Assembly (NCBI GenBank): GCA_015060625.1
Contig: SUYC01000002.1
Coordinates: 186,001 to 250,000 of the forward strand
From: Xylanibacter ruminicola
Lineage (GTDB): Bacteria > Bacteroidota > Bacteroidia > Bacteroidales > Bacteroidaceae
DNA: 64,000 bases
Reading direction: 5' to 3'
Shown here: positions 1 to 9,006 of the stretch, piece after piece
How positions within the stretch are numbered: position 1 is the first letter of the stretch
How the letters are laid out: the number at the start of each line of letters is the position of its first letter
Notes under the pieces: generated by a model
Database searches by the model: none
Seen by the model: only the letters and a program-made list of their open reading frames with translations
Told to the model about the DNA's origin: nothing
Program-made: the position numbers and the translations under genes

Positions 1-546
1 GCCATCGAGAGTGTTGATGGAGCCCAGATAGATAGCGTGCTGGTGGAACGTGTTGAGGCTCATAATACTGGTAATCCAATTTTTATGCGATTGGGACAAC
101 GGGCTGGCGACCGTAAAGGCTCGCTCAGGAATGTAGTCATTCGTGATTTGACATGTCAGGTGCCTTTCGGACGTCCGGATGAGGCTTATGATCTGCGTGG
201 ACCAGAGGTGGACTTTTTCCATAATCCCTTCCCCAGTGTGATTTGTGGCATACCCGGCAACTGCATCGAACATATCACACTACAGAATATCAACATCACC
301 TATCCAGGACGCGCCACAAAAGGCATGGCGTATATACCGCTTTGGCGTAAGCACGATGTGCCCGAACAGATAGGTAAGTATCCTGAGTTCACCATGTTTG
401 GTGAGTTGCCGGCATGGGGATTCTATCTGCGACACATTCGCAACATCACGCTTAAAAACGTTCAACTATCGCTGGCAGAAGAGGATTTCCGCCCAGCGAT
501 AGTTGAAGAGGATGTGGAGAATATGTTACTTCTTCTCGACCGTTAG
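1..546 (+). CDS. GH28-type polygalacturonase, C-terminal part (gene starts before window)
   Basis: The frame is open from base 1, so the start lies outside the window. About 180 residues are visible. They consist of short parallel-beta-helix rungs of the type 'VVIRDLTC', 'HITLQNINITYPG' and 'NITLKNVQL', typical of the C-terminal coils of glycoside hydrolase family 28 (pectin and rhamnogalacturonan hydrolases). The catalytic Asp cluster would be further upstream and cannot be seen. The gene is convergent with the surface-binding gene at 526-2550, and the two coding regions overlap by 21 bases at their 3' ends. The family call rests on fold pattern only, so the substrate is not known. Confidence 0.7.
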   Translation, partial: AIESVDGAQIDSVLVERVEAHNTGNPIFMRLGQRAGDRKGSLRNVVIRDLTCQVPFGRPDEAYDLRGPEVDFFHNPFPSVICGIPGNCIEHITLQNINITYPGRATKGMAYIPLWRKHDVPEQIGKYPEFTMFGELPAWGFYLRHIRNITLKNVQLSLAEEDFRPAIVEEDVENMLLLLDR

Positions 547-2550
547 TATGCCCTTGGCAGCGCCGGCAGTCAGATCGATGGTGAAGACGAAGGTGTCGCC
601 ATCGTTGAGCACGGCACCGTCCTTCAGGAAGATGTTACCATTGTCGCTGTCGGCAGCGTTTACACGGAACCAGTCATTGTCGGAGTCAAGATGGTAGTCG
701 CCGCCCTGGCCGTTGAACTCGATACCCCATGTGGGCTGACCGAAGAACTTGAAGTTGATGTCTTTGGCTGAGAGTTGCTTGCCTACAGTCAGGGTGATGC
801 GATAAACACCCTTGGCTATTGGTGCCATGCACTGATCCCAGTCGGGGTCGGTCCACCAACTCTTGTTGTTGGCTGATGTCAGCAGAGGCTTGTTCACGCA
901 TTCGCTACCGATAATCCAGATAGAGCCTGTGCCGTCGGCCTGCATGGTGGCGGGCTTGCCCTCGTCGGTGATGGGATAAACCTGCACGTACTCGTAGTCG
1001 GCATAGGCCTTGATGGCATACTGACCACTGATGCAGAGGAAGGTATAGGTGCCATCGCCATTGGCCTTGAAGAAATCGGGATCGACATACCAGTTGCTGC
1101 CTACAACGCCCTCAAACTGTACGGTCATGCCTTTCTTCAGCTTCATAGCCTGAGGGGCTTTATCGGCCAGCGTAATGGTCTGAACACCCTCGCCAGCGCC
1201 TTTCTTGATGGTGAGCGGCGCATTCTTGGTGCCGCCAGTCAGGTTGATAGTGAAGATATACACATCGCCCTCGGTGAGTGTGGCGCCTTCCTTCAGATAG
1301 ATGTTACCATTGTCGTGGCCGTTGCCATCACCTACGCCAAACACATCGTTGTCGCAAACCAGTGAATAGTCGCTGCCATCGCCCTTGAACTCTGTGCCCC
1401 AGTTGGGTTGGCCGAAGAACTTGAAGTTGATATCGCTGGCAGAGAGCTGCTTGCCTACGGTGAGGGTGAGCTGATAAACCTTATCCTTGACCTGGGCCAT
1501 AGGCTGATCCCACTCTGTGCCAGTCCACCAGCCGTTGTTGTTAGAGGTGGTGAGGTAAGGCTTGTTAATGCCATTGCCACCAATCACCCAAAGGGCGCCT
1601 GAGCCGTCGGCCTGTAGTGTGGTTGGTTCGCTGGCTGTGCCACTATATACCTGCAGGAACTGGTATTTGGGATAGGCGGTGAGGGTGTAGGTGCCATCTA
1701 CAGCCAGGAATACATAGTTGCCTGCATCGTTCAGTTCGAAGAAGTCGTTGTCGATAAACCAATCGCTGCCCACGATACCACCAATGGTGTACTCGCGACC
1801 TTGCTCAAGTTGGCGGGTGATGACGTTCTCGGCCTCGGTGAAGTTGAGGGGCTGGATGCTTATCTCCTCATTAGGACCAAAGGTGTAGTCGCGGGTGTTG
1901 AAGCTCACAACCACATCGCCCGCATTGTTGGTCTGGAAGTCGATACCGCCTTTCTCGCCTAAAGCAATCTCGGTACCGTTGCTGCCAAAGCTCCACTCGC
2001 CGTCCTGAGTCATAAAATAGCCCTTGAAGGCACTCTCGTTGGTGTGAATGGTGGTGGTATAGAGATAGTCGTCGCCCTCTGTCATCTGATAAACTGTGCT
2101 GTCGGCTGTGATAAACTGCAGATTACTGAAGTGAGGACGCTCTACTTTGAGCGGCACCTCGACAATCGTGGTAGAGGTGGTGACGTTCTGCAGGGTGAGG
2201 CGTACGGTGGCCTCGCCATTGGGGATGTACTGCAAGTAAGGTACGTTCAGGGTCACGGTATAGTCGCCAGCCTCCTTGGTACGGATAGTGGTGGCATCAA
2301 CGGTCTCGTTGGTGAACAGCAACTCGGCCTTGAGCGTTGACAGACGCTCACCTTTCTTATCTGTACAGTTTACGTCGAAACTGATGTTCTGCCCCATCTG
2401 AGCACTGCCCAGACTGTTGACGCCGATAAGTGGGTCGCCCTGCTTAACGATATTCTTATAGTCTTCGTCGATACACGAAGTGAGCATGAACAGTGCTGCT
2501 CCGAGGAGCATGCTACTGATTCGGGATATCTTAGTCTTCATAATCATCAT
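526..2550 (-). CDS. SusE/F-like surface glycan-binding lipoprotein with tandem duplicated module
   Basis: This is a 674-residue lipoprotein (or 671, if the ATG at 2541 is used). The signal peptide ends in LTSC with the lipidated Cys near residue 26, which predicts outer-membrane anchoring facing outward. An N-terminal Ig-like region (residues about 35-245) is followed by two copies of a module of roughly 210 residues, 250-460 and 461-674. Both copies share the motifs LQADG/MQADG, WVIGG/WIIGS, INKP/VNKP, GWWT/SWWT, TVGKQLSA, INFKFFGQP and a DNGNI stretch. It is the last gene of the SusC-SusD-GH30 unit, 11 bases after GH30, the position held by surface glycan-binding proteins in such loci. It probably captures the polysaccharide at the cell surface. 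The module looks like the DUF5121/DUF5125 type, from memory. Confidence 0.75.
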   Translation of the reverse strand: MMIMKTKISRISSMLLGAALFMLTSCIDEDYKNIVKQGDPLIGVNSLGSAQMGQNISFDVNCTDKKGERLSTLKAELLFTNETVDATTIRTKEAGDYTVTLNVPYLQYIPNGEATVRLTLQNVTTSTTIVEVPLKVERPHFSNLQFITADSTVYQMTEGDDYLYTTTIHTNESAFKGYFMTQDGEWSFGSNGTEIALGEKGGIDFQTNNAGDVVVSFNTRDYTFGPNEEISIQPLNFTEAENVITRQLEQGREYTIGGIVGSDWFIDNDFFELNDAGNYVFLAVDGTYTLTAYPKYQFLQVYSGTASEPTTLQADGSGALWVIGGNGINKPYLTTSNNNGWWTGTEWDQPMAQVKDKVYQLTLTVGKQLSASDINFKFFGQPNWGTEFKGDGSDYSLVCDNDVFGVGDGNGHDNGNIYLKEGATLTEGDVYIFTINLTGGTKNAPLTIKKGAGEGVQTITLADKAPQAMKLKKGMTVQFEGVVGSNWYVDPDFFKANGDGTYTFLCISGQYAIKAYADYEYVQVYPITDEGKPATMQADGTGSIWIIGSECVNKPLLTSANNKSWWTDPDWDQCMAPIAKGVYRITLTVGKQLSAKDINFKFFGQPTWGIEFNGQGGDYHLDSDNDWFRVNAADSDNGNIFLKDGAVLNDGDTFVFTIDLTAGAAKGILTVEKK

Positions 2551-2561
2551 TGTTTATAGGA

Positions 2562-4076
2562 TTACCATTTGCATGAAACAACGGCCTGTGCAGGAATGAC
2601 AGTGCGGAAGTGGTTCTGACCGTCGCTGATAACGGCTGTGACGTTCTCATCAGAACTGTTGAGTACTACAGCAGCATAGCTGCCGTCAGGATTGCGGAAG
2701 GCTGAGTAAACCAATCCGTTCTTGGTGAGTGAACGCTGAGTGACACCAATGCGCTGTGCATCAGGGCGAACCACACTTGCCATGTGAGAGATGACATAAT
2801 AGTGAGAGTTGCGTGTGATGGTCTTGTAATCCATCGAGATGTCAACAGCACCAAAGCATGTCTGGCAGCCGCCATCCAGGTTGGGACCCATGTTCATATC
2901 AAGCATCAGATTCCATACCAATACGGCCTTGCACCACTGGTTGATGGTGCCCAGTGTCACGTTCTTCATATCCTCCATGAGGCGCTTTGAGAGGTTGCGG
3001 CCATCGTTCCAGGTGCCGATGCTCGACTCCGAGAAGATGAGTTCCTTGTCGGGGGCCTGGGTGTGGATGTCTGTCAGTTCGGTGTTCTTGCCACCATAGT
3101 CGTGATAGGCTGAACCTACTACGAGCTCAGACCCTTCGAACTCATTGCCAAGTGCATTATATACTTTAACGGGATAGTCCTGCTGGTCCTCAACATTATC
3201 ATAGTTGTAGTTATGATCGAAGAGATAGATCTTGGTGCTGATGCCATTCTGCTTGAAGGCAGATGCCAGCTCGGCTACGAATGGGGCTTCTTCCTGCCAA
3301 GGCATGTAGAGTGATGCGCAGTTGGCCTTGTTGAGAGGCTCGTTCTGAGGTGAAACGGCATAGATGTTGATGCCTTGCTGCTTCATGGCGGCAATGAACT
3401 TCACGAAGTATTGGGCATAGTCCTTGCGATAGTCTGGGTTCAAATGGCCGTCGGTCCAAGAGTCGAAGGGCTTCTTGGTGTCGATGTCTGACACCTTCAT
3501 CCACTTAGGACAGGTCCAAGGGGCAGCGATAATCTTCACGTTGGGATTGATGGCGAGAATCTCCTTTAGCACGGGGATGACATACTGCGTCTCGTCGCTG
3601 TAAAGACGGAAGTTGTCGAGGCCAGGCTCATCACAGAGTGAATACTCGGTTGACGAGAAGTCGTTGCAACCGATACTGATGCGGGCGTAGCTCACACCAT
3701 AGCCCTCGGTCTCAGAGTAGGTCTGCTTCAGGAAGGTTGCGCGGTCTTCTGGCTGCATCTTGAGCAGATTGTAGCAGGTGGAATAGGTGATGGCAAAGCC
3801 AAAACCATCCATGGTCTGAAACTGCTGGGTTGGGTCAACGATGATGGTCGATGGGGCCATGTTGTTGCCTGTGAATACTTCGGCCTGACTCATGCTGAGC
3901 AGCTGGGCACCACTGCCGGTAGTGGTATAGATGGTGGCTACGCGACCTGTTGGTTCTGCTGAGTCCCCCTGAGCGGCTGGACGGGGACTATTGTCGATGG
4001 ATGCACTGTTAGAGCAAGCTGCTGTAGAGAGCAACAGTGCGGTTGCTATGCTTAATATTGACATATTTGTTTTCAT
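2562..4076 (-). CDS. GH30 glycoside hydrolase lipoprotein, probable endo-beta-1,6-glucanase
   Basis: I chose the ATG at 4076 (504 residues) because the longer frame begins with TTG and adds only five residues before a normal lipoprotein signal (LSTAAC, Cys21). The (beta/alpha)8 catalytic domain carries SPQNEP, with the proposed acid/base Glu246, and IFSESSIG, with the nucleophile Glu350; these match GH30, particularly subfamily 3. A short beta domain closes the protein (about residues 420-504). The SusC-SusD-GH30-binder order is that of the B. thetaiotaomicron beta-1,6-glucan locus, where the GH30_3 enzyme is a surface endo-1,6-glucanase. Glucosylceramidase-like activity is the main alternative. 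Family is secure; substrate is inference. Confidence 0.85.
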   Translation of the reverse strand: MKTNMSILSIATALLLSTAACSNSASIDNSPRPAAQGDSAEPTGRVATIYTTTGSGAQLLSMSQAEVFTGNNMAPSTIIVDPTQQFQTMDGFGFAITYSTCYNLLKMQPEDRATFLKQTYSETEGYGVSYARISIGCNDFSSTEYSLCDEPGLDNFRLYSDETQYVIPVLKEILAINPNVKIIAAPWTCPKWMKVSDIDTKKPFDSWTDGHLNPDYRKDYAQYFVKFIAAMKQQGINIYAVSPQNEPLNKANCASLYMPWQEEAPFVAELASAFKQNGISTKIYLFDHNYNYDNVEDQQDYPVKVYNALGNEFEGSELVVGSAYHDYGGKNTELTDIHTQAPDKELIFSESSIGTWNDGRNLSKRLMEDMKNVTLGTINQWCKAVLVWNLMLDMNMGPNLDGGCQTCFGAVDISMDYKTITRNSHYYVISHMASVVRPDAQRIGVTQRSLTKNGLVYSAFRNPDGSYAAVVLNSSDENVTAVISDGQNHFRTVIPAQAVVSCKW

Positions 4077-4121
4077 TGTTGTAATTATCAATTTTCAGTT
4101 ATCAATTCTCTTTTACTATGA

Positions 4122-5639
4122 TTAGTATCCAGGATTTTGTTCCAGATTAATATTCTCGTCGAGTGCTGTCTGAGGCAGAGGCAGCAGATATGAATTCTCA
4201 TCGAAGGTGCGCTTCTGGCCCAGTCGGCCTGCATCCTTGGCATAGACAGCGTTCATATACTTCTCTACCTTGCCGTTGCGACAGAGGTCGAACCAGCGCT
4301 GACCTTCGAAAGCCAACTCTAATCGGCGCTCGTGGAGCACTTTCTCTACCATATCGCCAGAGGCATCGATATCTTTCAAGCCTACACGACTGCGAATCTG
4401 GTTGACAAGTGCGGCTGCCTGTTGGGCATTGCCCTGCTGGGCATAGGCCTCGGCCTCCATCAGCAGAATATCGGCAAGACGCAGTTTGTAGCGGTTCTGA
4501 TATGAAGAACGGCACTTGTACATGAAGGGGTAGTGTGAGGCTGGATAGTAGTTGTTCCAGGTGCACTCGTAATAGACCACGCTCTCGTTAAGACGAACCT
4601 CGTCACCCTCTTCTGTAAAGTCACGAATCAGGTCGCGTGAGGGGGTAATCCACTTGGCCCAGGTAAAGTAGTACTCGTAGTCGTCGAGCTGGCGACCATA
4701 CATCCAGGTCTCCCAGTTGCCGTTACCTGTAGTGTAGTGCACTTCAAGGATGCCTTCGCTGGTGTTGCGCTTCACGCAGTCTTTCTTATCGGCATCGTAG
4801 CCAAAGAGGGTGGCAAAGTCGGGCTCGAGCGAAAGGCCTGATGTGGCCTTTACCTTCTCGGCATATTCGATGACCTTATTGTAATCCTGAACGGGGCGCT
4901 CGGCATAAACCTTGGCCAGCATGGCCTGGGCCACAGTCTTGGTGAGCAGGGTACGATCGGTATTTGAAAAATCAGGAGCGTCTGGTAAAGCCTCCTCAAG
5001 GTCCTTGATAACCTGCTGATAGCACTCCTCGGCAGTCTTCTTAGGGGGATAATAGGTGGGATAAACCTCTTCGACATTATCATTGGTGATGGTCTTGGCA
5101 ATGTTGGTTATCACAGGGAATGAGCCCCACAGACGGGCCATGTCGAACATGATGAGTGCACGGAAGATTTTACCTTCGGCCTGCCACTGGCGGCACTCGG
5201 CATCGCTCACCAGATTCTTGGCGCGCAACTCGTCAAGGCCGTTGATAAGCACGTTAGCCTGGGCTACATCTGCCAAATAGCGTGTCCAGTCGCGGCTCAG
5301 AACAGAGTTCGAGGCATCGATGGAGTTGGTCTCGTAAGGCACAACCTCTGCACCAGTGGTGCCAGCATAGGCATTGTCGGAGTGTGCTTCGGCAATAAGT
5401 AGCATGTCGAGCGACCAGTGCTCCTGGCGGTTACGCAACAGCTCGTACAGATTCTTACGCTGGTCGATAGCTGCCTGCTTGTCTTTCAGCACAGCGGCTA
5501 CGGTATCAGTGAGTACGCCTTCGGTAAGCTCGGTGGCATCGGAGATAGGCTCCTGGTCGAGCGAGCATGAAATGAGCACACCACCGACAGCACAGCTCAG
5601 TATGCCAGCACGGATATATTTGTATATATTGTTATTCAT
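4122..5639 (-). CDS. SusD/RagB-family outer-membrane nutrient-binding lipoprotein
   Basis: The 505-residue protein has a lipobox LISC with Cys25. The N-terminal helical part includes 'WTRYLADVAQANVLINGLDE'-type TPR helices typical of SusD. A middle region resembles 'IFRALIMFDMARLWGSFPVI', and the C-terminal SusD signature includes 'RLADILLMEAEAYAQ' and 'VLHERRLELAFEGQRWFDL'. It sits directly downstream of susC with a 15-base gap and should form the lid of the SusCD transporter that binds oligosaccharide at the surface. Length is normal for the family. The start ATG at 5639 fits the signal peptide well. Confidence 0.95.
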   Translation of the reverse strand: MNNNIYKYIRAGILSCAVGGVLISCSLDQEPISDATELTEGVLTDTVAAVLKDKQAAIDQRKNLYELLRNRQEHWSLDMLLIAEAHSDNAYAGTTGAEVVPYETNSIDASNSVLSRDWTRYLADVAQANVLINGLDELRAKNLVSDAECRQWQAEGKIFRALIMFDMARLWGSFPVITNIAKTITNDNVEEVYPTYYPPKKTAEECYQQVIKDLEEALPDAPDFSNTDRTLLTKTVAQAMLAKVYAERPVQDYNKVIEYAEKVKATSGLSLEPDFATLFGYDADKKDCVKRNTSEGILEVHYTTGNGNWETWMYGRQLDDYEYYFTWAKWITPSRDLIRDFTEEGDEVRLNESVVYYECTWNNYYPASHYPFMYKCRSSYQNRYKLRLADILLMEAEAYAQQGNAQQAAALVNQIRSRVGLKDIDASGDMVEKVLHERRLELAFEGQRWFDLCRNGKVEKYMNAVYAKDAGRLGQKRTFDENSYLLPLPQTALDENINLEQNPGY

Positions 5640-5654
5640 ATTCTTGATATTTAA

Positions 5655-8654
5655 TTAAAATTCAACTTTCAAACCGATTGAGAATGACTTGCAAAGAGGA
5701 TAGGTGCCCCAGTCGAGACCTTGTACTGCACCACTGTTGCCATTCTGGTTAACTTCTGGGTCCATGCCCTTATACTTGGTCAGTGTGAGCAGATTGGTGG
5801 CTGACATGTAGGGCTGTAATTTGGTCAGACCTATGCGCTTGATGATGTGGCGAGGCACATCGTAAGAGAGTGAAACATCCTTCAGACGGATATACGAACC
5901 GTCCTCAAGGAAATAAGTAGAGTTATGCATCTCGAAACCGGCTTTTGGCACATCGGTAATCTGGCCGGGCACACGCCAGCGTTCAAGTACACGGGTGGTC
6001 TGGTTCTTGCCATCATACATACCTTCAGTCTCCATACGGCCTACATTATAGACATCGTTGCCATAGCTGCCCTGGATGAGCACGCTGAGGTTCAAACCCT
6101 TATATGAGAATGTGTTGGTGAGTCCGAAAGTGAAATCGGGGTTAGGGTCGCCAATATAGGTACGGTCGGAGGCTGAAACCATGCCGTCGCCGTTCACGTC
6201 GCGATACATCAGTTCACCTGTCTCGGGATCCACACCATCGCTGATGTAGCCCCAGAAACTACCAAGAGGACGGCCTGGGGTGTTGCGAACGACTGCTTCT
6301 TTAATGAAGTCGGTAGTGGTGGCGGCATAGTAAATCTGAGTGAGCTTCAGACTCTTCAACTCGTTGCGGTTGAACGAGATGTTGAAGTCGGTGCTCCACT
6401 TGAAGTTCTTGGCAATGATGTTTTTTGAGTTGATGGTGAACTCAAAACCTTTGTTTACAATCTCACCGCCATTGTAAGGTAGTGAGTTGGCGGCAGCCGA
6501 ACCTGTGGGGAGTGTAATCCACATCAGCATATCGCTGGTTTTCTTGTAGTAATAGTCGGCATACAATGTCAGGCGGTTCTTGAGTATTGTGATGTCGATA
6601 CCAAGGTCGGTCTGAGTGGTTGTTTCCCAAGTGAGTTCCGGGTTTGAGAGTGAACTCTGGCTGCGGGTTGGGGTGGCATTGGCATCATTGCCCTCGCCAA
6701 ACCACTGGATGCGGTTGATATTATAGGCTGCCAGGTAACTGTTGTTGCCCAAACCGCTTTGGTTACCAGTCTGTCCCCAGCCACCACGAATCTTCAGGTC
6801 GTCAATCCATTTGATGTTCTTCATAAACTTCTCCTGAGTGACACGCCAGGCTGCCGAGAATGAAGGGAAGTAGCCCCAGCGGTGTCCGGGGGCCAGTTTC
6901 GACGAGCCGTCGGCACGCATGTTGGCTGTAAAGAGATAGGTGTCGTTGAAGTTGTATGACAGACGTGCAAAGTAAGACTGCATGGCCCAGTGACCTGCCC
7001 AAGAACCAGTGTCGGTCCACGAAATCTTGTTGGCACCATTCAGTGTTTTGATATCTGCATTGGCATAGTTTGAGCCGTTAATCCAGTTGTTGGAACTCTT
7101 ATCAGTGGTGCCTGATGAGCCCAGCATGACGTCAATGCCATGAGCACCAAAATTCTTCTTGAAATTCAGAATATTATCAAAAGTGAGTGTGGTACGGATA
7201 CTGCGGGCATCATAGCCTGTACCTTTGGTGTCACGTCCATACTGTGTCTCGGTAGGGTCCAGGAAGTTCATGGTTTTCCCCTGGGTGCGCTCCATCGAGA
7301 GACTTGATGTAAGTGTAAGCTCTGGCATGAAGTAAACGGTAGCCTTACCAGTGGCAATCAGTTTGTTATAGTTAGATCGATTGTCCTTGGTACGGGCGAT
7401 GTTGTTCAACGGACTTGTGATGTTGACACCATAGAAGTTATTGTTGTATTGAGTAGGATTCTCTGGATCCATGATGGGAGCGTAGGTTGGTGTGTTGATG
7501 ACCGACATGAGCACACCGCCACGGTTGGCACCGTTACCAGAGATGATGCTACCACGATAGGTATAGTCGGAGTAGGCTACGCTGGCATTCAGACGGAGCC
7601 ATTTGCGAAGGTCGTTCTCAACGGCTGCACGGAAGTTGTAGCGCTCAAAGTCGGTCTGCTTGATAACACCGTTTTCACGGGTGTAACCTCCTGAGAGGTA
7701 GTAACGCAACTTATCGGTGCCATTGGTTATCTGGAGCTGATAGTTCTGGACGGCACCTGTGCGGAAAGTTTCCTTTTTCCAGTCGGTCTGGTCTTCCAGA
7801 CCCTCAGGCAACTTCACGAGTCCGATTTCATCCTGCAGTTCCTTGTACTCCCAGGCGTTGAGCACCTTGGGGGTATGGTTCACCTGTGAGAAAGAGTAGT
7901 GGGCATTCAGGCTAACCTTTGCTACACCTTGCTTGCCTTGTTTGGTGCCAATAATGATGACACCATTGGCTGCACGGCTACCATAGATGGCTGCACTTGA
8001 TGCATCTTTAAGAATCTGGATGTCTTCGATATCGTCGGCGGCCAGAAAGTCGATATCTTCAAAAGGTACACCATCAACTACATAGAGTGGATTGTTACTG
8101 CCATTCAGAGAGGTGGTTCCACGCACACGAACGGTGGGAGCACTTCCTGGTTGACCGTTGGCTTGTGAAATCTGCAGACCGGCAGCCTTTCCTTGCATGC
8201 CCTGGGCTGCTGATACGATAGGACGGTTCTCAAGGTCCTTGGTGGATACGCTGCTCACGGCAGTTGTTACATCCTTACGTTTAACTGCGCCATAGCCAAT
8301 AGCTACGACTTCATCAAGCAGGTTGTTGTCTTCCTTCAGTACCACCTTCAGCTGAGCTGTGGCCTTTGCATGCTGCGTGATGAAGCCAATGTAGCTGAAC
8401 TGAAGTGTAGCGCCCTTTTCTACCTGGATGGTAAAATGGCCTTCAAGGTCGGTTACTACACCATTCGAGGTTCCCTTTTCAAGTACTGACGCACCAATAA
8501 CAGGAATGTTTTGGTCGTCCACGACTTCTCCTGTGACTTTCAGCTTCTGGGCTGATGCCATCATCGGAAGAAGCATTGCTAATAAGACAAAGACGATTCG
8601 TCTCATTGCGATCAGGTTTTTTCCTTTGTTCATAAATTCTTTTTTAACAGACAT
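5655..8654 (-). CDS. SusC/RagA-family TonB-dependent outer-membrane transporter
   Basis: The 999-residue protein begins with a signal peptide ending in MMASAQ; it could also start at ATG 8633 or 8606. A CarboxypepD_reg-like domain (about residues 38-115, 'VTGEVVDDQNIPVIGASV') is followed by a TonB-box-like DEVVAIGYG, a plug domain with 'PLYVVDGVPFEDI' and 'EDIQILKDASSAAIYGSRAANGVI' signatures, and a beta barrel ending in KVEF with a terminal Phe. It imports oligosaccharides across the outer membrane in a complex with the SusD downstream. It is first in the minus-strand operon and divergent from the SusR-like gene at 9007, with a 352-base regulatory gap between them. Confidence 0.95.
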   Translation of the reverse strand: MSVKKEFMNKGKNLIAMRRIVFVLLAMLLPMMASAQKLKVTGEVVDDQNIPVIGASVLEKGTSNGVVTDLEGHFTIQVEKGATLQFSYIGFITQHAKATAQLKVVLKEDNNLLDEVVAIGYGAVKRKDVTTAVSSVSTKDLENRPIVSAAQGMQGKAAGLQISQANGQPGSAPTVRVRGTTSLNGSNNPLYVVDGVPFEDIDFLAADDIEDIQILKDASSAAIYGSRAANGVIIIGTKQGKQGVAKVSLNAHYSFSQVNHTPKVLNAWEYKELQDEIGLVKLPEGLEDQTDWKKETFRTGAVQNYQLQITNGTDKLRYYLSGGYTRENGVIKQTDFERYNFRAAVENDLRKWLRLNASVAYSDYTYRGSIISGNGANRGGVLMSVINTPTYAPIMDPENPTQYNNNFYGVNITSPLNNIARTKDNRSNYNKLIATGKATVYFMPELTLTSSLSMERTQGKTMNFLDPTETQYGRDTKGTGYDARSIRTTLTFDNILNFKKNFGAHGIDVMLGSSGTTDKSSNNWINGSNYANADIKTLNGANKISWTDTGSWAGHWAMQSYFARLSYNFNDTYLFTANMRADGSSKLAPGHRWGYFPSFSAAWRVTQEKFMKNIKWIDDLKIRGGWGQTGNQSGLGNNSYLAAYNINRIQWFGEGNDANATPTRSQSSLSNPELTWETTTQTDLGIDITILKNRLTLYADYYYKKTSDMLMWITLPTGSAAANSLPYNGGEIVNKGFEFTINSKNIIAKNFKWSTDFNISFNRNELKSLKLTQIYYAATTTDFIKEAVVRNTPGRPLGSFWGYISDGVDPETGELMYRDVNGDGMVSASDRTYIGDPNPDFTFGLTNTFSYKGLNLSVLIQGSYGNDVYNVGRMETEGMYDGKNQTTRVLERWRVPGQITDVPKAGFEMHNSTYFLEDGSYIRLKDVSLSYDVPRHIIKRIGLTKLQPYMSATNLLTLTKYKGMDPEVNQNGNSGAVQGLDWGTYPLCKSFSIGLKVEF

Positions 8655-9006
8655 TATTTAATTAAATGTTTTCTTTTTCAGTTATTTCCCTTCAACAATC
8701 TAATATACCTTATTAATTAATGCCTACTGGTTGATTGGCATACTAACTCGATTGCAAAATTAGGGATAATAGCAATACAAAAGCTAATCATCAAGGCTAA
8801 AATATGGATACATTGAAGGCCGAGAAGAGTATACTCGTCTGATATATAGGCAGTTAGCTTTTTGATGGTTGGTGTATAAATATGGATGTTATAAGGATGA
8901 AATATGAAGTTTTTTGTATCGAAAAATGGATAAAAAATGGAAATAGTATTGTTAGTTTAAAATAAATGTATATCTTTGCAGTCTCAAACATCTTAAAGTA
9001 ACTTAA
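8655..9006. promoter_or_regulatory. Divergent intergenic region between susC and susR-like gene
   Basis: This 352-base AT-rich region has no gene. It holds the promoters of the glycan operon (minus) and of its regulator (plus). On the minus strand a -7 element TAATTTTG lies at 8762-8755, but a good -33 TTTG at the usual 19-21 base distance is not seen, as is common for activator-dependent sus operons. Regulator binding sites are expected here; I could not identify a clear repeat pair that would serve. Confidence 0.5.
8949..8978 (+). promoter_or_regulatory. Promoter of SusR-like gene
   Basis: A -33 TTG (8949-8951) is followed after 19 bases by the -7 element TATCTTTG (8971-8978), matching the Bacteroides housekeeping consensus TTTG-N19-21-TAnnTTTG. 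The start codon is about 28 bases downstream at 9007. Confidence 0.55.
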
